Shown here in pieces: positions 7,712 through 15,923 of a stretch of 64,000 nt of DNA. The notes under the pieces are model-generated. The model saw only the letters and a list, made by a program, of their open reading frames with translations. It was not told the DNA's origin and did not search any database. Origin of the DNA: Solwaraspora sp. WMMD791 (GTDB lineage: Bacteria; Actinomycetota; Actinomycetes; Mycobacteriales; Micromonosporaceae); contig NZ_CP120737.1 of assembly GCF_029581195.1 (NCBI RefSeq), positions 4,875,001 through 4,939,000 on the forward strand, given 5' to 3'. The number at the start of each line of letters is the position of its first letter. The stretch's first letter is position 1. The position numbers and the translations under genes were made by a program.

Positions 7712-9781
7712 TCAGTGCTTTGCGGCTTGGCCGTTAGGTGCCCACTCGTCGGCGAAGGTTTCCATCTGGCGGATCACCAGGTCGACGGCGGCCCGCTCGT
7801 GGTCCGGCGGGTAGTCGTAGCGGGCCAGTAGACGGCGGATGTGGGTCCGCAGCTTGGCGCGCACCGGCTCGCGGGAGAACCAGTCCACGGTGATCGACGA
7901 CTGGATCGATTTGACCAGCTCCCGGGCGATGTCGGCGAGGGTGCCGACCCCCATCAGCTCGGTAGCTGCTTCGTTCTGCGCGACGGCGTCGTAGAAGGCC
8001 AGCTCGGCGTGGTTGAGCGGCGGGTCGAACCGCTGGCCGCGCCGGGCGTCCGCAGACACCTCTTTGGCCAGCTCGACCAGCTCGACGATCAGCTGCGCGC
8101 TGGTCAGCTGCTGCCGCATGTAGCGGCCCATCAGGTCTTCGAGGAGGGCGGAGAAGCGCTCCTGGCGTACCACGTTGTGTTTGGTGACCTCGCGCATCTT
8201 CTGCTCGATCAGCCGGCGCAGCGCGGACACCGCCAGGTGTGGGGTTTCCGAGTCTTGCAGGCGCTGCAGCGCGACCCCGTTGAGGTCGGTGATGTCGAGC
8301 CGGCCGAGCCCGGCCTCCTCGTAGATGTCGGTGATGTCGGCGGCGTCGACCACTTGGGCGGCGAGATGGGCGAGGTAGCGCTCCACCTCGGCCGTATTGG
8401 GCAGCCCTTTGGCTTCCCGGTCGGCGGCCTCCTCCTTGACGATCCAGACCCGGACGTCCCGGAAGAACGTGATGTCGCGGCGCAGCCGTTGGATGTCGCC
8501 GGCCCGCTCGACGAAGTCACGGCTGGTGGCGCAGAGCGCGTAGAAGCGCTCCAGCCGGCCAGCCGAGTCACGGAACCGCTGGTGCAGCGGCTTGGTGCCG
8601 GGCTCGACGGTGTTGCCCGGGGTACGCGGGTCGCGCAGGTAGTTGGCGACCTTGCGTACTGCCCGCACCCAGCGGGTCCGGTCCTGACCGTTGGCGAGGA
8701 TCTCCCGCCACTTCACTGGGGCCGGGGCAAGCATCGCTTCGATGACGGCGATCTCGTTGTGCACCTCGCCGATGGCCCGATCGATCTCCCGGCCGAGGGT
8801 CTGGTCCTCCTGGTCGCGCCGGCTGTACTCGGTGAGCGCCTTCCGCAGGTTCTCGGTCAGCGGGGCGTAGCCGACCAGCAGACCGTCCTGCTTGCCCCGG
8901 AAGCGGCGGTTGACCCGGGCCAGGGCCTGCATCAGGTTGGCGCCCCGCATCGGCCGGTCCATGTAGATCGTGTGGATCGGCGGCGCGTCGTAGCCGGTGA
9001 GCAGCATCGAATGCACGATGAGCAGCTCCAGCTCGTCGTCCGGGTCCTTCGCCCGAGCCTGTACGGTCTTGAGCTGCGACGGGCGCAGGTGATGGGGGCG
9101 CAGCAGCTCGTCGTCGGTGGGCACCCCATGGAAGACGATCTTCATCTTGCCCTTGTCGACGGCCGGGTCCGCCCAGTCGGGCCGCAGCTTGGCGATGGCG
9201 TCGAAGATGCGGACGCAGATCTCCCGGGTCGCGCCGACCAGCATCGCCTTGCCCGGCCCGCCGAGTTGCGGCTCCATCAACGTGCGCCGCTCATCCCAGT
9301 GCTCGACCAGGTCCTTCGCCAGGGTTTCGACCCGGTCAGGGGCACCGTAGATCGTGTTCAGGGTCGCCACCTTGGCTTCGGCTTTGCGCCGCTCCCCGTC
9401 GTCCAGGCTGGCGGTGAGCTGCTCCACCTCATCGTCGATGGTGTCGGGGTCGATGTCCGGTGGCAGCGACACCGGGATGATCCGCGGCTCGTGGTAGACC
9501 CGCACGGTCGCCTCGTCGTCGACGGCCCGCTTCAGGTCGTACACGTCGATGTAGTCGCCGAAGATGGCGCGGGTGTTGACCTCGGCGGTGGAGATCGGGG
9601 TGCCGGTGAAGGCGATGAACGTCGCGTGCGGCAGCGCGTCGCGCAGGTGCCGGGCGTAGCCGTCGAGGGTGTCGTAGTGGCTGCGGTGCGCCTCGTCGAC
9701 GATCACCAGGATGTTGCGGCGCTCGGACAGGAGCGGATGCGACCTCCCGGCCTGCCGGTCCGCGATCGAGGCAGTGAGCAT
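7712..9781 (-). pseudogene. hsdR: Type I restriction endonuclease HsdR, 5' part missing
   Basis: The 689-residue frame is the C-terminal two-thirds of HsdR, the translocase/nuclease subunit of type I restriction systems, which is normally about 1000 residues. The DEAH box (VDEAHRSHY, residues 29-32), the FTGTPIS motif and the second helicase lobe ([32 protein letters not shown]) are intact, followed by the helical C-terminal region. The N-terminal nuclease domain and the Walker A motif are absent. HsdR similarity starts only at about residue 15 ([10 protein letters not shown]), and the sequence beyond belongs to the oppositely directed gene at 9780. No hsdM or hsdS is in the window. Without motif I and the nuclease it should not restrict DNA. 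Confidence 0.85.
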
Positions 9782-10061
9782 GGACCGCTACCGGACCGAA
9801 CAGCACCGGCTCGGTACGCCGTACCAGACAATCCAGCAGGCGCTCGGCGATGCCCACGGCGTGAAGGAGGTGCTCAGCCTCGGACTCTTCAACGGCATCG
9901 TGCCCCGACCGGAGCTGTTCACACGCCTCGACCGGGACTACGGCCGGGACGCGTCCCGGACGGTCCAGGCGGTTGCCCGCGCGGTCCACGGATACCCGAG
10001 CGGCATGCCGACCCGGCAGATGCTCAGGAACACCACGGCACTGGTGGAGGGGCTGCGATGA
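9780..10061 (+). CDS. Unknown protein, first gene of a coupled pair
   Basis: A 93-residue, predicted mostly helical protein of unrecognised family ([34 protein letters not shown] is spread over residues 50-82). The frame stays open upstream into the junction with the truncated hsdR gene, so the N-terminus may itself be cut. The stop overlaps the next ATG (ATGA), indicating coupled translation with the 128-residue partner. Any toxin-antitoxin idea would rest on this arrangement alone. Confidence 0.5.
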   Translation: MDRYRTEQHRLGTPYQTIQQALGDAHGVKEVLSLGLFNGIVPRPELFTRLDRDYGRDASRTVQAVARAVHGYPSGMPTRQMLRNTTALVEGLR

Positions 10062-10444
10062 ACCAGTCCGTCCACCTCGCCACCGCTGACCGGATGCTGA
10101 CCACTGTGGTCCGGGGCACCCGAGGTGCCTGGCCGCGGGCATGTGCCTGGCTGCTACGGCACGAGCTCGAAGCAGCCATGGACCGCTACTGGGCCCGGGT
10201 CTGTCCGACGATCGGCCAGACCCGGGTGCAGCGGCCGAAGCTGCTCCTGCTCGCCCACTACGCCGGGCCACAGCTGGCGGGCCGGGCCAGCTACCTGTGG
10301 TGGGCCCTGTCCCGAGCCGGACACCACCACCACTACGAACTCGGCGTCACCGCTGCCGAGCTGACGCGGTTTCGCACCGAACTCCTCGAAATCGTCGGGC
10401 TCCTAGACCACGCGGAGCCATCGCAACACGGACAGCGCAAGTAG
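10058..10444 (+). CDS. Unknown all-helical protein, second gene of the pair
   Basis: A 128-residue protein, predicted all-helical. It contains a YWARV segment, a PKLLLLAHYAG segment, and a WALSRAGHHHHYELG motif with four consecutive His, then TAAELTRF. Short actinobacterial proteins with the same SRA-HHH-YEL pattern exist, but I know no function; the His-rich helix recalls HEPN-type folds only loosely. Its ATG overlaps the preceding stop by 4 bp. Confidence 0.55.
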   Translation: MNQSVHLATADRMLTTVVRGTRGAWPRACAWLLRHELEAAMDRYWARVCPTIGQTRVQRPKLLLLAHYAGPQLAGRASYLWWALSRAGHHHHYELGVTAAELTRFRTELLEIVGLLDHAEPSQHGQRK

Positions 10445-10465
10445 GCCAGTGCTCCCGCATCGGCG

Positions 10466-11056
10466 TCAGTCCAACTGGGTCACGACGTTGCCGTCGGCGT
10501 CGTGACCGACGACGGCGGTGATGTCGGAGAGGTTCATCCCGTCGCGCTTATCCCCGTTTCGAGGAAGCCAGACCGCGTAAGCGCCGACCTGGCGATTTCG
10601 GGTGGCGGGGAGCCGGTGGACGGCGGCCGTAGCGGTCTGGCCGAACATGGTCACGGATACGCTGGTCACGGCACCGCGTACGGGCCCGACCAGGATGATC
10701 TCCCGCTGCTGCGGGTCCAGCGGGGCGACGTACGGCATCGGCTTGGTGGGCAGCAGTGGTGGACCCACAGTGTCCAGAGCCTCCGGTGCCGGATCACAGA
10801 AGACGAACTCGTTCTCCTTGCCCTCCCTGCGCTTACCGTCGACGCGGGCGACGCGCACGCAGAACGCGTCCTCGGCGAGCCAGGCGGCGGTCTCCCAACC
10901 CGGTACGCGGGCATCCAACACCACGGGCTGTCCGACGGTCGGGGTGGGCGGGGGCGCCTCAGGGGCAGGAGTAGCGTCAGCGCAGCCTTGCACAGCGAGT
11001 AGCCCGGCTACGACGGTCAGGATGATGCGGGCGCGCATGCTGACAGTATTGCGCAT
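10466..11056 (-). CDS. Exported lipoprotein of unknown function
   Basis: A 196-residue protein with a type II signal sequence. A hydrophobic stretch ends in LLAVQGC, giving a lipobox cysteine at about residue 26, followed by a Pro/Thr-rich tether. The mature part contains a conserved-looking WETAAWLAEDAFCVRVAR region and a later C (VFCDPAPE). No domain is recognised. An in-frame ATG 6 codons downstream (MRARIIL) is an alternative start with a better-proportioned signal peptide. The next gene on the same strand starts over 1 kb upstream and probably has separate control. Confidence 0.65.
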   Translation of the reverse strand: MRNTVSMRARIILTVVAGLLAVQGCADATPAPEAPPPTPTVGQPVVLDARVPGWETAAWLAEDAFCVRVARVDGKRREGKENEFVFCDPAPEALDTVGPPLLPTKPMPYVAPLDPQQREIILVGPVRGAVTSVSVTMFGQTATAAVHRLPATRNRQVGAYAVWLPRNGDKRDGMNLSDITAVVGHDADGNVVTQLD

Positions 11057-11123
11057 GTCTGAGAGATCTCCGGCTTGATGTCCCCGTGGCGGCCGATGAC
11101 CGCCACGGGGAAGAGGTGGGCGA

Positions 11124-12080
11124 TCAGCAGAAGCAGGCGTATGTCCAGCCGATCCGATAGTTCATGTACACGATGGGTGTGCTCCACGGGAGTCGGACAG
11201 TGCTGGCGCCCGACGCGCTGCGGCTGTCGTTCTGGCCACCTGTGCTTGCGCCATGCCACTCCACCTTATGGAGTGTTTGGTTCCACGTCACATCCCAGCC
11301 GTCGTCGCAGAGCGGCACCTGGTATGAGAGCGAGATGATATGGGACAGGCCGATGGCGAAGCTGGCACAGTTGTTCCCGGATTGGTTGGCCGACGGCGAT
11401 GCCTCGACGATTTCTGCGCCGCTACCCGACCAGGTGACCTGGCTGTACCCTTTTTGGAGTTCCTTACCACCGCCAAGTACACCGGTGCCCCAGCCGTGCG
11501 CCGAACCGGAGCCTGCACCGTACCAGGCATTGAGATCCGACGCGTCCACGTCGTACAGCTTGTAGCAGCCGGACCATTCAAAGTCGGGGTCAGGGTAGGA
11601 GGTCTCGCTGTAGACGCAACCGGAACTCACGATCGGCGGTTCGTTCATCGCGATGGAGCTGTCGTCCCAGTGCGCCTGCCGCCGCGCTTCGGTCGGGCTG
11701 AAGCCGGCGGCAATCGCGTCAGCATAGACGCTGCGGCCGGCAGCTGAGTAGGCGGCGGCGTCTGCAGTCGATGATCTGCCAAGGCCATGCGGGTCGATAA
11801 CCTGCACGGCACGGTCATAGACGCGCCGGCCGTCGGCCGTGGTGATCGAGGCCCCAGGGCCATCGAAGATCACCTTCGCGCCAGCGGACGATACGACAGT
11901 GATGCCCTCCGTGTAGCGCAGGCGAACGGCCGAGCCGTCGTACAACGGCTCAGCGGAGATCAGGATCGGGCTCCAGATCTTCTCTCCGACGGCAGGTACA
12001 GCCTGTGCTGTTCCCGTCAGCAGCATCGGAGCCGCCAAGACGACTGCAGCGACGGCGACGGCCTCGCGTTGCATCCTCAT
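11124..12080 (-). CDS. Secreted protein of unknown function
   Basis: A 318-residue precursor with a Sec signal peptide (basic MRMQRE start, hydrophobic core, cleavage after GTAQA near residue 27). The mature protein has several cysteine pairs (SSGCVYSET / WSGCYKLYD, NNCASF / VPLCDDG, and a C-terminal YACFC) and many Trp, Tyr, Gly and Ser residues, so it is probably a disulfide-stabilised beta protein outside the cell. The start is chosen at the ATG preceded by GGGAGG about 10 nt upstream. Its 5' end lies inside the 3' end of the sigma-factor gene, making sigma-linked expression likely. Confidence 0.65.
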   Translation of the reverse strand: MRMQREAVAVAAVVLAAPMLLTGTAQAVPAVGEKIWSPILISAEPLYDGSAVRLRYTEGITVVSSAGAKVIFDGPGASITTADGRRVYDRAVQVIDPHGLGRSSTADAAAYSAAGRSVYADAIAAGFSPTEARRQAHWDDSSIAMNEPPIVSSGCVYSETSYPDPDFEWSGCYKLYDVDASDLNAWYGAGSGSAHGWGTGVLGGGKELQKGYSQVTWSGSGAEIVEASPSANQSGNNCASFAIGLSHIISLSYQVPLCDDGWDVTWNQTLHKVEWHGASTGGQNDSRSASGASTVRLPWSTPIVYMNYRIGWTYACFC

Positions 12081-12657
12081 CGACAGGTTCCTCCCCTGTA
12101 GTGCCTTGAGGTGTTGCTGAGTACACGTGGCCGAAGGCGATGCATGCTGCATAGGGCGGAGGTCGATTCTGCAGATGGTGACGCAGCGTCTCGAGGGCTC
12201 GCACCGTCTGGCTGGTGACGGTTCCCGGCGCGCACCCCAACGCTCGCGCAGTCTGTTCTACGCTCAGGTCGCGAAAGAAGCGCAGCGTCACGACGGTGCG
12301 CTGACGGGAGCCCAGGCGTCGTAACGCGGGCAGCAGTATCGAGCGGTCGTCAACTGAGGTGTGTGAATCCATGGCCTGGACGGCGTCCGCCGCCACAGAT
12401 ATCGGTACCTCGCGCTGCCAGCGCGACCGACGACGTTCGGTCAGGAAACTACGGACCATGGTGCGCCGGGCGTACGCCCCGAGCTCTGCGCGCCGATCCA
12501 GTCGGTCCCAGCGTTGGTACACGTTCCAGAGCGCCACTTGGACGAGATCGTCGGCTTCGTGCCAGTCGCCGCAGATGTCGTAGGCCTCCCGGCGCAGCCA
12601 GCGCCGTATCACCCGGACGAATGCCTCAAACTCCACCACGCTCGCATCACTCGTCAT
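11950..12657 (-). CDS. SigE-family ECF RNA polymerase sigma factor with unusual C-terminal tail
   Basis: Region 2 is recognisable in residues 8-75 (REAYDICGDWHEADDLVQVALWNVYQRW) and region 4 in residues 110-165 (LPALRRLGSRQRTVVTLRFFRDLSVEQTARALG, then GTVTSQTVRALETL). This is the SigE-type ECF group common in actinomycetes, normally about 170 residues. Here the frame continues for about 65 Arg/Asp-rich residues that overlap the downstream secreted-protein gene by 131 bp. The tail resembles out-of-frame translation of that gene, so a frameshift that removed the natural stop is possible. No anti-sigma gene is adjacent. Confidence 0.85.
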   Translation of the reverse strand: MTSDASVVEFEAFVRVIRRWLRREAYDICGDWHEADDLVQVALWNVYQRWDRLDRRAELGAYARRTMVRSFLTERRRSRWQREVPISVAADAVQAMDSHTSVDDRSILLPALRRLGSRQRTVVTLRFFRDLSVEQTARALGCAPGTVTSQTVRALETLRHHLQNRPPPYAACIAFGHVYSATPQGTTGEEPVDEDATRGRRRRCSRLGGSDAADGNSTGCTCRRREDLEPDPDLR

Positions 12658-13161
12658 CAGCGATCCCCCGTTCCCGTTGCCATGATCATTTCGGGTGCAG
12701 CATCAGGAGGTCATCAAGGCGTGTATGCCTGTAGATCAAAATTACCCAGGCAAGGCCAAGTGTACATCAACCAACATAAATGTTGCATCACGCGATCTCG
12801 TCGGTTCGGGGGTGCTGTTGCGGCTGGCCTGGAAAGTCGATCGTGTACGCGGACTCAAACTGGTGATCTTCCTGCCCTAGCCTGTGCCGACGTCGGCACA
12901 GGTCGGTCCGATCATCGACGACCTGGCGATTCGAAGACTTCGGCGTGCTGATCAGGAGCTATGCGTGCCGGACTTCGGCTGCGCAGCAACCGTGCTGGCC
13001 TCGCAGGGACAGAGCCGGGGTCGGTTTCGGCCGGCCGGATCGCGAGTTGAGGTGTGAGGAAGGAGTGCGTAGGTCCTGGTCACTCGTTCTCGCGGCGCGC
13101 TGGACGTGGGTGGAGTGGATGTCGGGCCAGCATGCGTAGCTGTTACGACCCACTGGCGGTC
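12658..13161. other. Intergenic region without a convincing gene; one palindrome
   Basis: About 500 bp upstream of the sigma factor. The first 130 bp are AT-richer than the surroundings and contain CAACAT-AA-ATGTTG (12772-12785), a plausible operator or promoter element for the sigma gene. The short open frames here lack coding character. Confidence 0.4.
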
Positions 13162-13350
13162 CTACCGGCCGCCACCGCGCAGTTCCTCGACAGCCTCGTT
13201 CAGCCGGCGGGCGTTGGCGGGGCTGGCCACTCGATCGGGCCAGTTCACTGCGGCGGCCAGTTCCTGTTTGCCGGCCTCGACGGCCTGTTCGCCCCCGGCT
13301 CGCTCGACATGGGCCGCGCGGATGTCGCGCCAGCGTCGGTAATTGATCAT
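13162..13350 (-). CDS. Small protein, third gene of an IS-split operon
   Basis: A 62-residue protein. Its first ~35 residues (YRRWRDIRAAHVERAGGEQAVEAGKQEL) resemble the N-terminal segment that precedes the helix-turn-helix in some actinobacterial XRE regulators, but here the helix-turn-helix is replaced by an ANARRLNEAVEEL helix. The ATG abuts the left end of the insertion element. In the reconstructed empty site, it would lie 2 bp after the stop of the zinc-ribbon-like gene, with AGGGG as Shine-Dalgarno. After the insertion, the element's own end supplies AAAAGG before the same ATG. It may be an antitoxin-like or regulatory peptide; that is a guess. Confidence 0.5.
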   Translation of the reverse strand: MINYRRWRDIRAAHVERAGGEQAVEAGKQELAAAVNWPDRVASPANARRLNEAVEELRGGGR

Positions 13351-13412
13351 TGAGCCTTTTCCAAGCTGATCTTGCAGGTCAGGGCAGGCGCAGCAAGCCA
13401 GGAGAGCGCTGA

Positions 13413-13489
13413 GGGCGAGGCTCCAGGTAAGACAGCAGTCGACCAAGATCCGATGCCCCGACCGGGAGCCTCGCCCGTGCTGTCTTACC
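13413..13489 (+). promoter_or_regulatory. Two interleaved inverted repeats covering the transposase ribosome site and start
   Basis: Segment A GGGCGAGGCTCC (13413-13424) pairs perfectly with A' GGAGCCTCGCCC (13465-13476), and segment B GGTAAGACAGCA (13426-13437) pairs perfectly with B' TGCTGTCTTACC (13478-13489). A' holds the Shine-Dalgarno and B' holds the last two bases of the GTG start. The order A-B-A'-B' means that each pairing masks translation. Confidence 0.7.
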
Positions 13490-14259
13490 CCTCCACGATC
13501 CCGCTGTCCAGCCGCACCCTCAACCACCTCACCGACCTCATCCGAGCCCACCGCAACCAGCATCGATCCCGATGGCGGCGCCTCGACCCCGGCCGCCAGG
13601 CACTACTCGCCCTGGCCCACCTACACAACGGCGACACCTACACCCGGCTCGCCGCCGGGTTCGCCGTCGGCGTCGCCACCGCCTGGCGGTACGTGCAGGA
13701 AGCGATCGCCCTGCTCGCCGCGGTCGCCGAGGACCTGGCCACGGCGATGCGCCGCATCCGACACCTGGCGTACACGATCCTCGACGGCACGCTGATCCCG
13801 ATCGACCGCGTGGCGGACCAGAAGCCGTACTACTCCGGCAAACACCGGCGCCACGGCGTGAACGTGCAGGTCATCGCCGACCCCGCCGGCCGGCTCGTCT
13901 GGGCCTCCCGGACACTGCCGGGCTCGGCGCACGACCTCACCGCCGCCCGTGTCCACGGCATCACCCACGCGCTGACCAGCGCCCAGGTGATGACCTTCGC
14001 CGACAAGGGCTACCAGGGCGCCCGAGGCACCGTCCGCACCCCGTTCAAGCGCCACCGCTCCCGGCCGAAGCTGTCACGCCGCCAGAAGACGATCAACCGG
14101 GCACACGCGAAGATCCGAGCACACGGCGAACGGGCCATCGCCACGCTCAAGACCTGGAAGATCCTGACCAAGCTGCGCTGCAGCCCACACCGCGCCACCG
14201 CGATCGTGCAGGCCATCCTCGTCCTGCACCACGTCGAAGCCAACCGCTACACAGGATGA
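13477..14259 (+). CDS. IS5-family transposase (DDE_Tnp_4 type)
   Basis: A 260-residue transposase counted from the GTG at 13477, which follows GGGAG and opens the family pattern LSYPSTIPLSSRTLNHLTD. An N-terminal helix-turn-helix (TYTRLAAGFAVGVATAWRYVQEA) precedes the catalytic core. The first Asp is in ILDGTLIPID, the second in TFADKGYQG and the Glu in AHGERAIATLKTW, so the DDE triad is complete. It catalyses excision and insertion of its own element. Expression is probably limited by the interleaved inverted repeats that cover its start region. The frame is open upstream, but that part lies in the element's left end and is unlikely to be translated. Confidence 0.9.
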   Translation: MLSYPSTIPLSSRTLNHLTDLIRAHRNQHRSRWRRLDPGRQALLALAHLHNGDTYTRLAAGFAVGVATAWRYVQEAIALLAAVAEDLATAMRRIRHLAYTILDGTLIPIDRVADQKPYYSGKHRRHGVNVQVIADPAGRLVWASRTLPGSAHDLTAARVHGITHALTSAQVMTFADKGYQGARGTVRTPFKRHRSRPKLSRRQKTINRAHAKIRAHGERAIATLKTWKILTKLRCSPHRATAIVQAILVLHHVEANRYTG

Positions 14260-14272
14260 AAATGGCTCATTG

Positions 14273-14881
14273 CTACCCCTGGCTGGCGTCGTTGCCCGGT
14301 AGGAGGGCGGTGTAGGTGTCGCGGAGGGCGGTGAGGCGGTCGCGGCGGAACCGGCCCGGTTCGCGGCGTCGCATCCGCTGCCCGACCTCGCTGGTGACGG
14401 TGTCGGGCGGCACCTCGTCGGCGTCGGCCGGGATGAACTTGAGCACCTCGTCGAGCGCGGCGACGGCCCGGGACAGGGCGGCCGCCGCACGCCGCCGCAA
14501 CGGGTCGGCAGCATCCGGATCAACAGAGTCGACAACAGCAGCGTCCGCAGCGGCGAAGTCGGCGGGGACCAGGTCGGCGTACTGGTCGGCGACGGCGAGC
14601 CACTCGCCAGGGTCGATGAGTCGCGACGGCTCCGGACCGCCGTACGCGAAAGCGGCGCCGGCGGCCGGGCGCAGCGGCTCGGCGGGCAGCCGGAACAGGA
14701 ACTCCCGGGCGGTGCCGCAGCCGGCGCAGTTGCCCTGGTAGCGGGTGGCGAGGTCGCCGTCGGCGAGCGCGACCACCTCGACCTGGGGGGTGAAGCGCGC
14801 CTCGCCGCAGTCGCACGGGTGCAGGTCGAGGTAGAGGCGCGCTTCGGCGCTGCTGCGTGCCGCCGGCAGGACGGCGCTCAC
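14273..14881 (-). CDS. Conserved actinobacterial protein with zinc-ribbon-like CxC/CxxC pairs
   Basis: A 202-residue protein. Residues 15-65 form a probable treble-clef or zinc ribbon: LHPCDCGEARF supplies a CxC and GNCAGCGTARE supplies a CxxC, flanking beta strands. The C-terminal half is helical (ALSRAVAALDEVLKFIP, then a REPGRFRRDRLTALRDTY motif). I recognise this as a conserved actinobacterial hypothetical family that recurs around polymorphic-toxin and secretion loci; no activity is known. Its ATG overlaps the stop of the upstream glutamine amidotransferase gene (ATGA), so the two are translationally coupled. The IS5-type element sits directly after its stop. Confidence 0.65.
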   Translation of the reverse strand: MSAVLPAARSSAEARLYLDLHPCDCGEARFTPQVEVVALADGDLATRYQGNCAGCGTAREFLFRLPAEPLRPAAGAAFAYGGPEPSRLIDPGEWLAVADQYADLVPADFAAADAAVVDSVDPDAADPLRRRAAAALSRAVAALDEVLKFIPADADEVPPDTVTSEVGQRMRRREPGRFRRDRLTALRDTYTALLPGNDASQG

Positions 14882-15819
14882 AACACACCGCCGACCGTCG
14901 CCGGCACCCCGGCGACCGCCGCCGGGACTGCGGGCAGCGCTGCCGGCACCCCGCCGAGCACGGCTGGCTTTCCGGCGACCGGTGCCGGGTCGGCGACTGG
15001 GGTGAGCCGTGGCTGACCTGGGCGGACGTGGTACCGCAGCCAGTTTGCCAGCAGCCGCCGGGACGTGGCGACGATCTGCGCCTCACGCGCGTACAGGGTG
15101 GCGGTGAAGGCGTCGAGATCGGCGTCGTCCGGGCCGATCCAGCCTTCGCGGACCAGGGCGCCGCGCCGGCTGCGGGCCAGCGCCGCGACGATGGTCGCGG
15201 TGATCTCGGGGTGGGCCTGGATCGTCCGTACGGTCGGACCGATGGCCAGCGCCTCGTTGCGGTAGAGCCGGCTGTACGCCAACTCGACGACCGCCCCTTC
15301 GGCGGCGCGCGCCGGCACCTGGTCGACCACGTCGACGTGCGAGGTGAACAGGTCGAACTCGTCGGGCAGACCGGTGAACAGCGGGTCGAGCCGGCCGGCC
15401 GGGGTGAGCCGTACCGTGTCGACGCCGAACCGGCGGCCGTGCCCGCCGATCGTCGCCCGGCCGCCGATCGACTCGGCGCGGGCCTGGTGTGACCAGCAGA
15501 TGTGCAGCTCCGGTACGCCGGCCGCAGCGGCGGCGCGGAAGAACTCCTTGGTCCGGGTGATCCACGGCAGGTGTTCGTACGCGGAGTGCCCGGAGCCGCC
15601 GCCGATGACCGCGTCGGCCTCGATGGTGTCGGGCAGGGGTTGCCCGTCGGCGACGTCGATGGTGACGATCTGGCTCGGGTCCAGCCCGGTCGCCTCGGCG
15701 ATCCACTGCGGATAGCTGGTGAGGCCGATCGCGGTCAGCAGGGCGCGTTCCTGCGTGTTGACGAAGAGCAGGCGGATCCGGTCCCGGAGCCGGTGGGAGG
15801 TGCGCACGTGGTGGGGCAC
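14878..15819 (-). CDS. Class I glutamine amidotransferase-like protein
   Basis: A 313-residue protein with a complete class I glutaminase triad: Cys108 in HICWSHQA (an S in place of the usual G before HQ), His203 and Glu205 in QAHPEI. The fold would release ammonia from glutamine for a synthase partner, or act as a peptidase/hydrolase of the same superfamily; no synthetase is adjacent. The C-terminal 40 residues are a low-complexity Ala/Val/Pro tail. The start may be shorter, since family similarity begins at VNTQERALL near residue 20. It heads the minus-strand operon with the zinc-ribbon-like gene. Confidence 0.75.
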   Translation of the reverse strand: MPHHVRTSHRLRDRIRLLFVNTQERALLTAIGLTSYPQWIAEATGLDPSQIVTIDVADGQPLPDTIEADAVIGGGSGHSAYEHLPWITRTKEFFRAAAAAGVPELHICWSHQARAESIGGRATIGGHGRRFGVDTVRLTPAGRLDPLFTGLPDEFDLFTSHVDVVDQVPARAAEGAVVELAYSRLYRNEALAIGPTVRTIQAHPEITATIVAALARSRRGALVREGWIGPDDADLDAFTATLYAREAQIVATSRRLLANWLRYHVRPGQPRLTPVADPAPVAGKPAVLGGVPAALPAVPAAVAGVPATVGGVL

Positions 15820-15923
15820 CTGCCGGAGACTACCGGCTGGGTGATGATCGTCGGCCGATCGGCGGCAGGAAAGCGCTTACTCGACCCTGTCGGGTAACGG
15901 CACATTCACTGATACTGGTCGAC

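Larger units (their letters stand above)
13352..14268 (+). mobile_element. Complete IS5-type insertion sequence, 917 bp
   Basis: A single-transposase element with imperfect terminal inverted repeats: the left end reads GAGCCTTTTCCA and the right end, complemented, reads GAGCCATTTTCA. It is flanked by a 3-bp direct repeat ATT (13349-13351 and 14269-14271), which matches the TNA-type target duplications of the IS427 group of IS5. The element separates the zinc-ribbon-like gene from the 62-residue gene. The ends are intact and the transposase carries its DDE residues, so it could still be mobile. Confidence 0.85.

Noticed and set aside
7841-10057. Long plus-strand open frame opposite hsdR
   Set aside because: It mirrors HsdR codons and has no domain; only its last part, from 10058, is a real gene with coding character.
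13026-13140. Short frame with AAGGAG before a GTG upstream of the IS5-type element
   Set aside because: Only about 24 codons, ribosome site too close to the start, no recognisable pattern.
13413-13489. Terminal inverted repeats of the IS5-type element
   Set aside because: The element ends are defined by GAGCC termini and the ATT duplication; these inner repeats lie at the gene start and have no partner at the right end.
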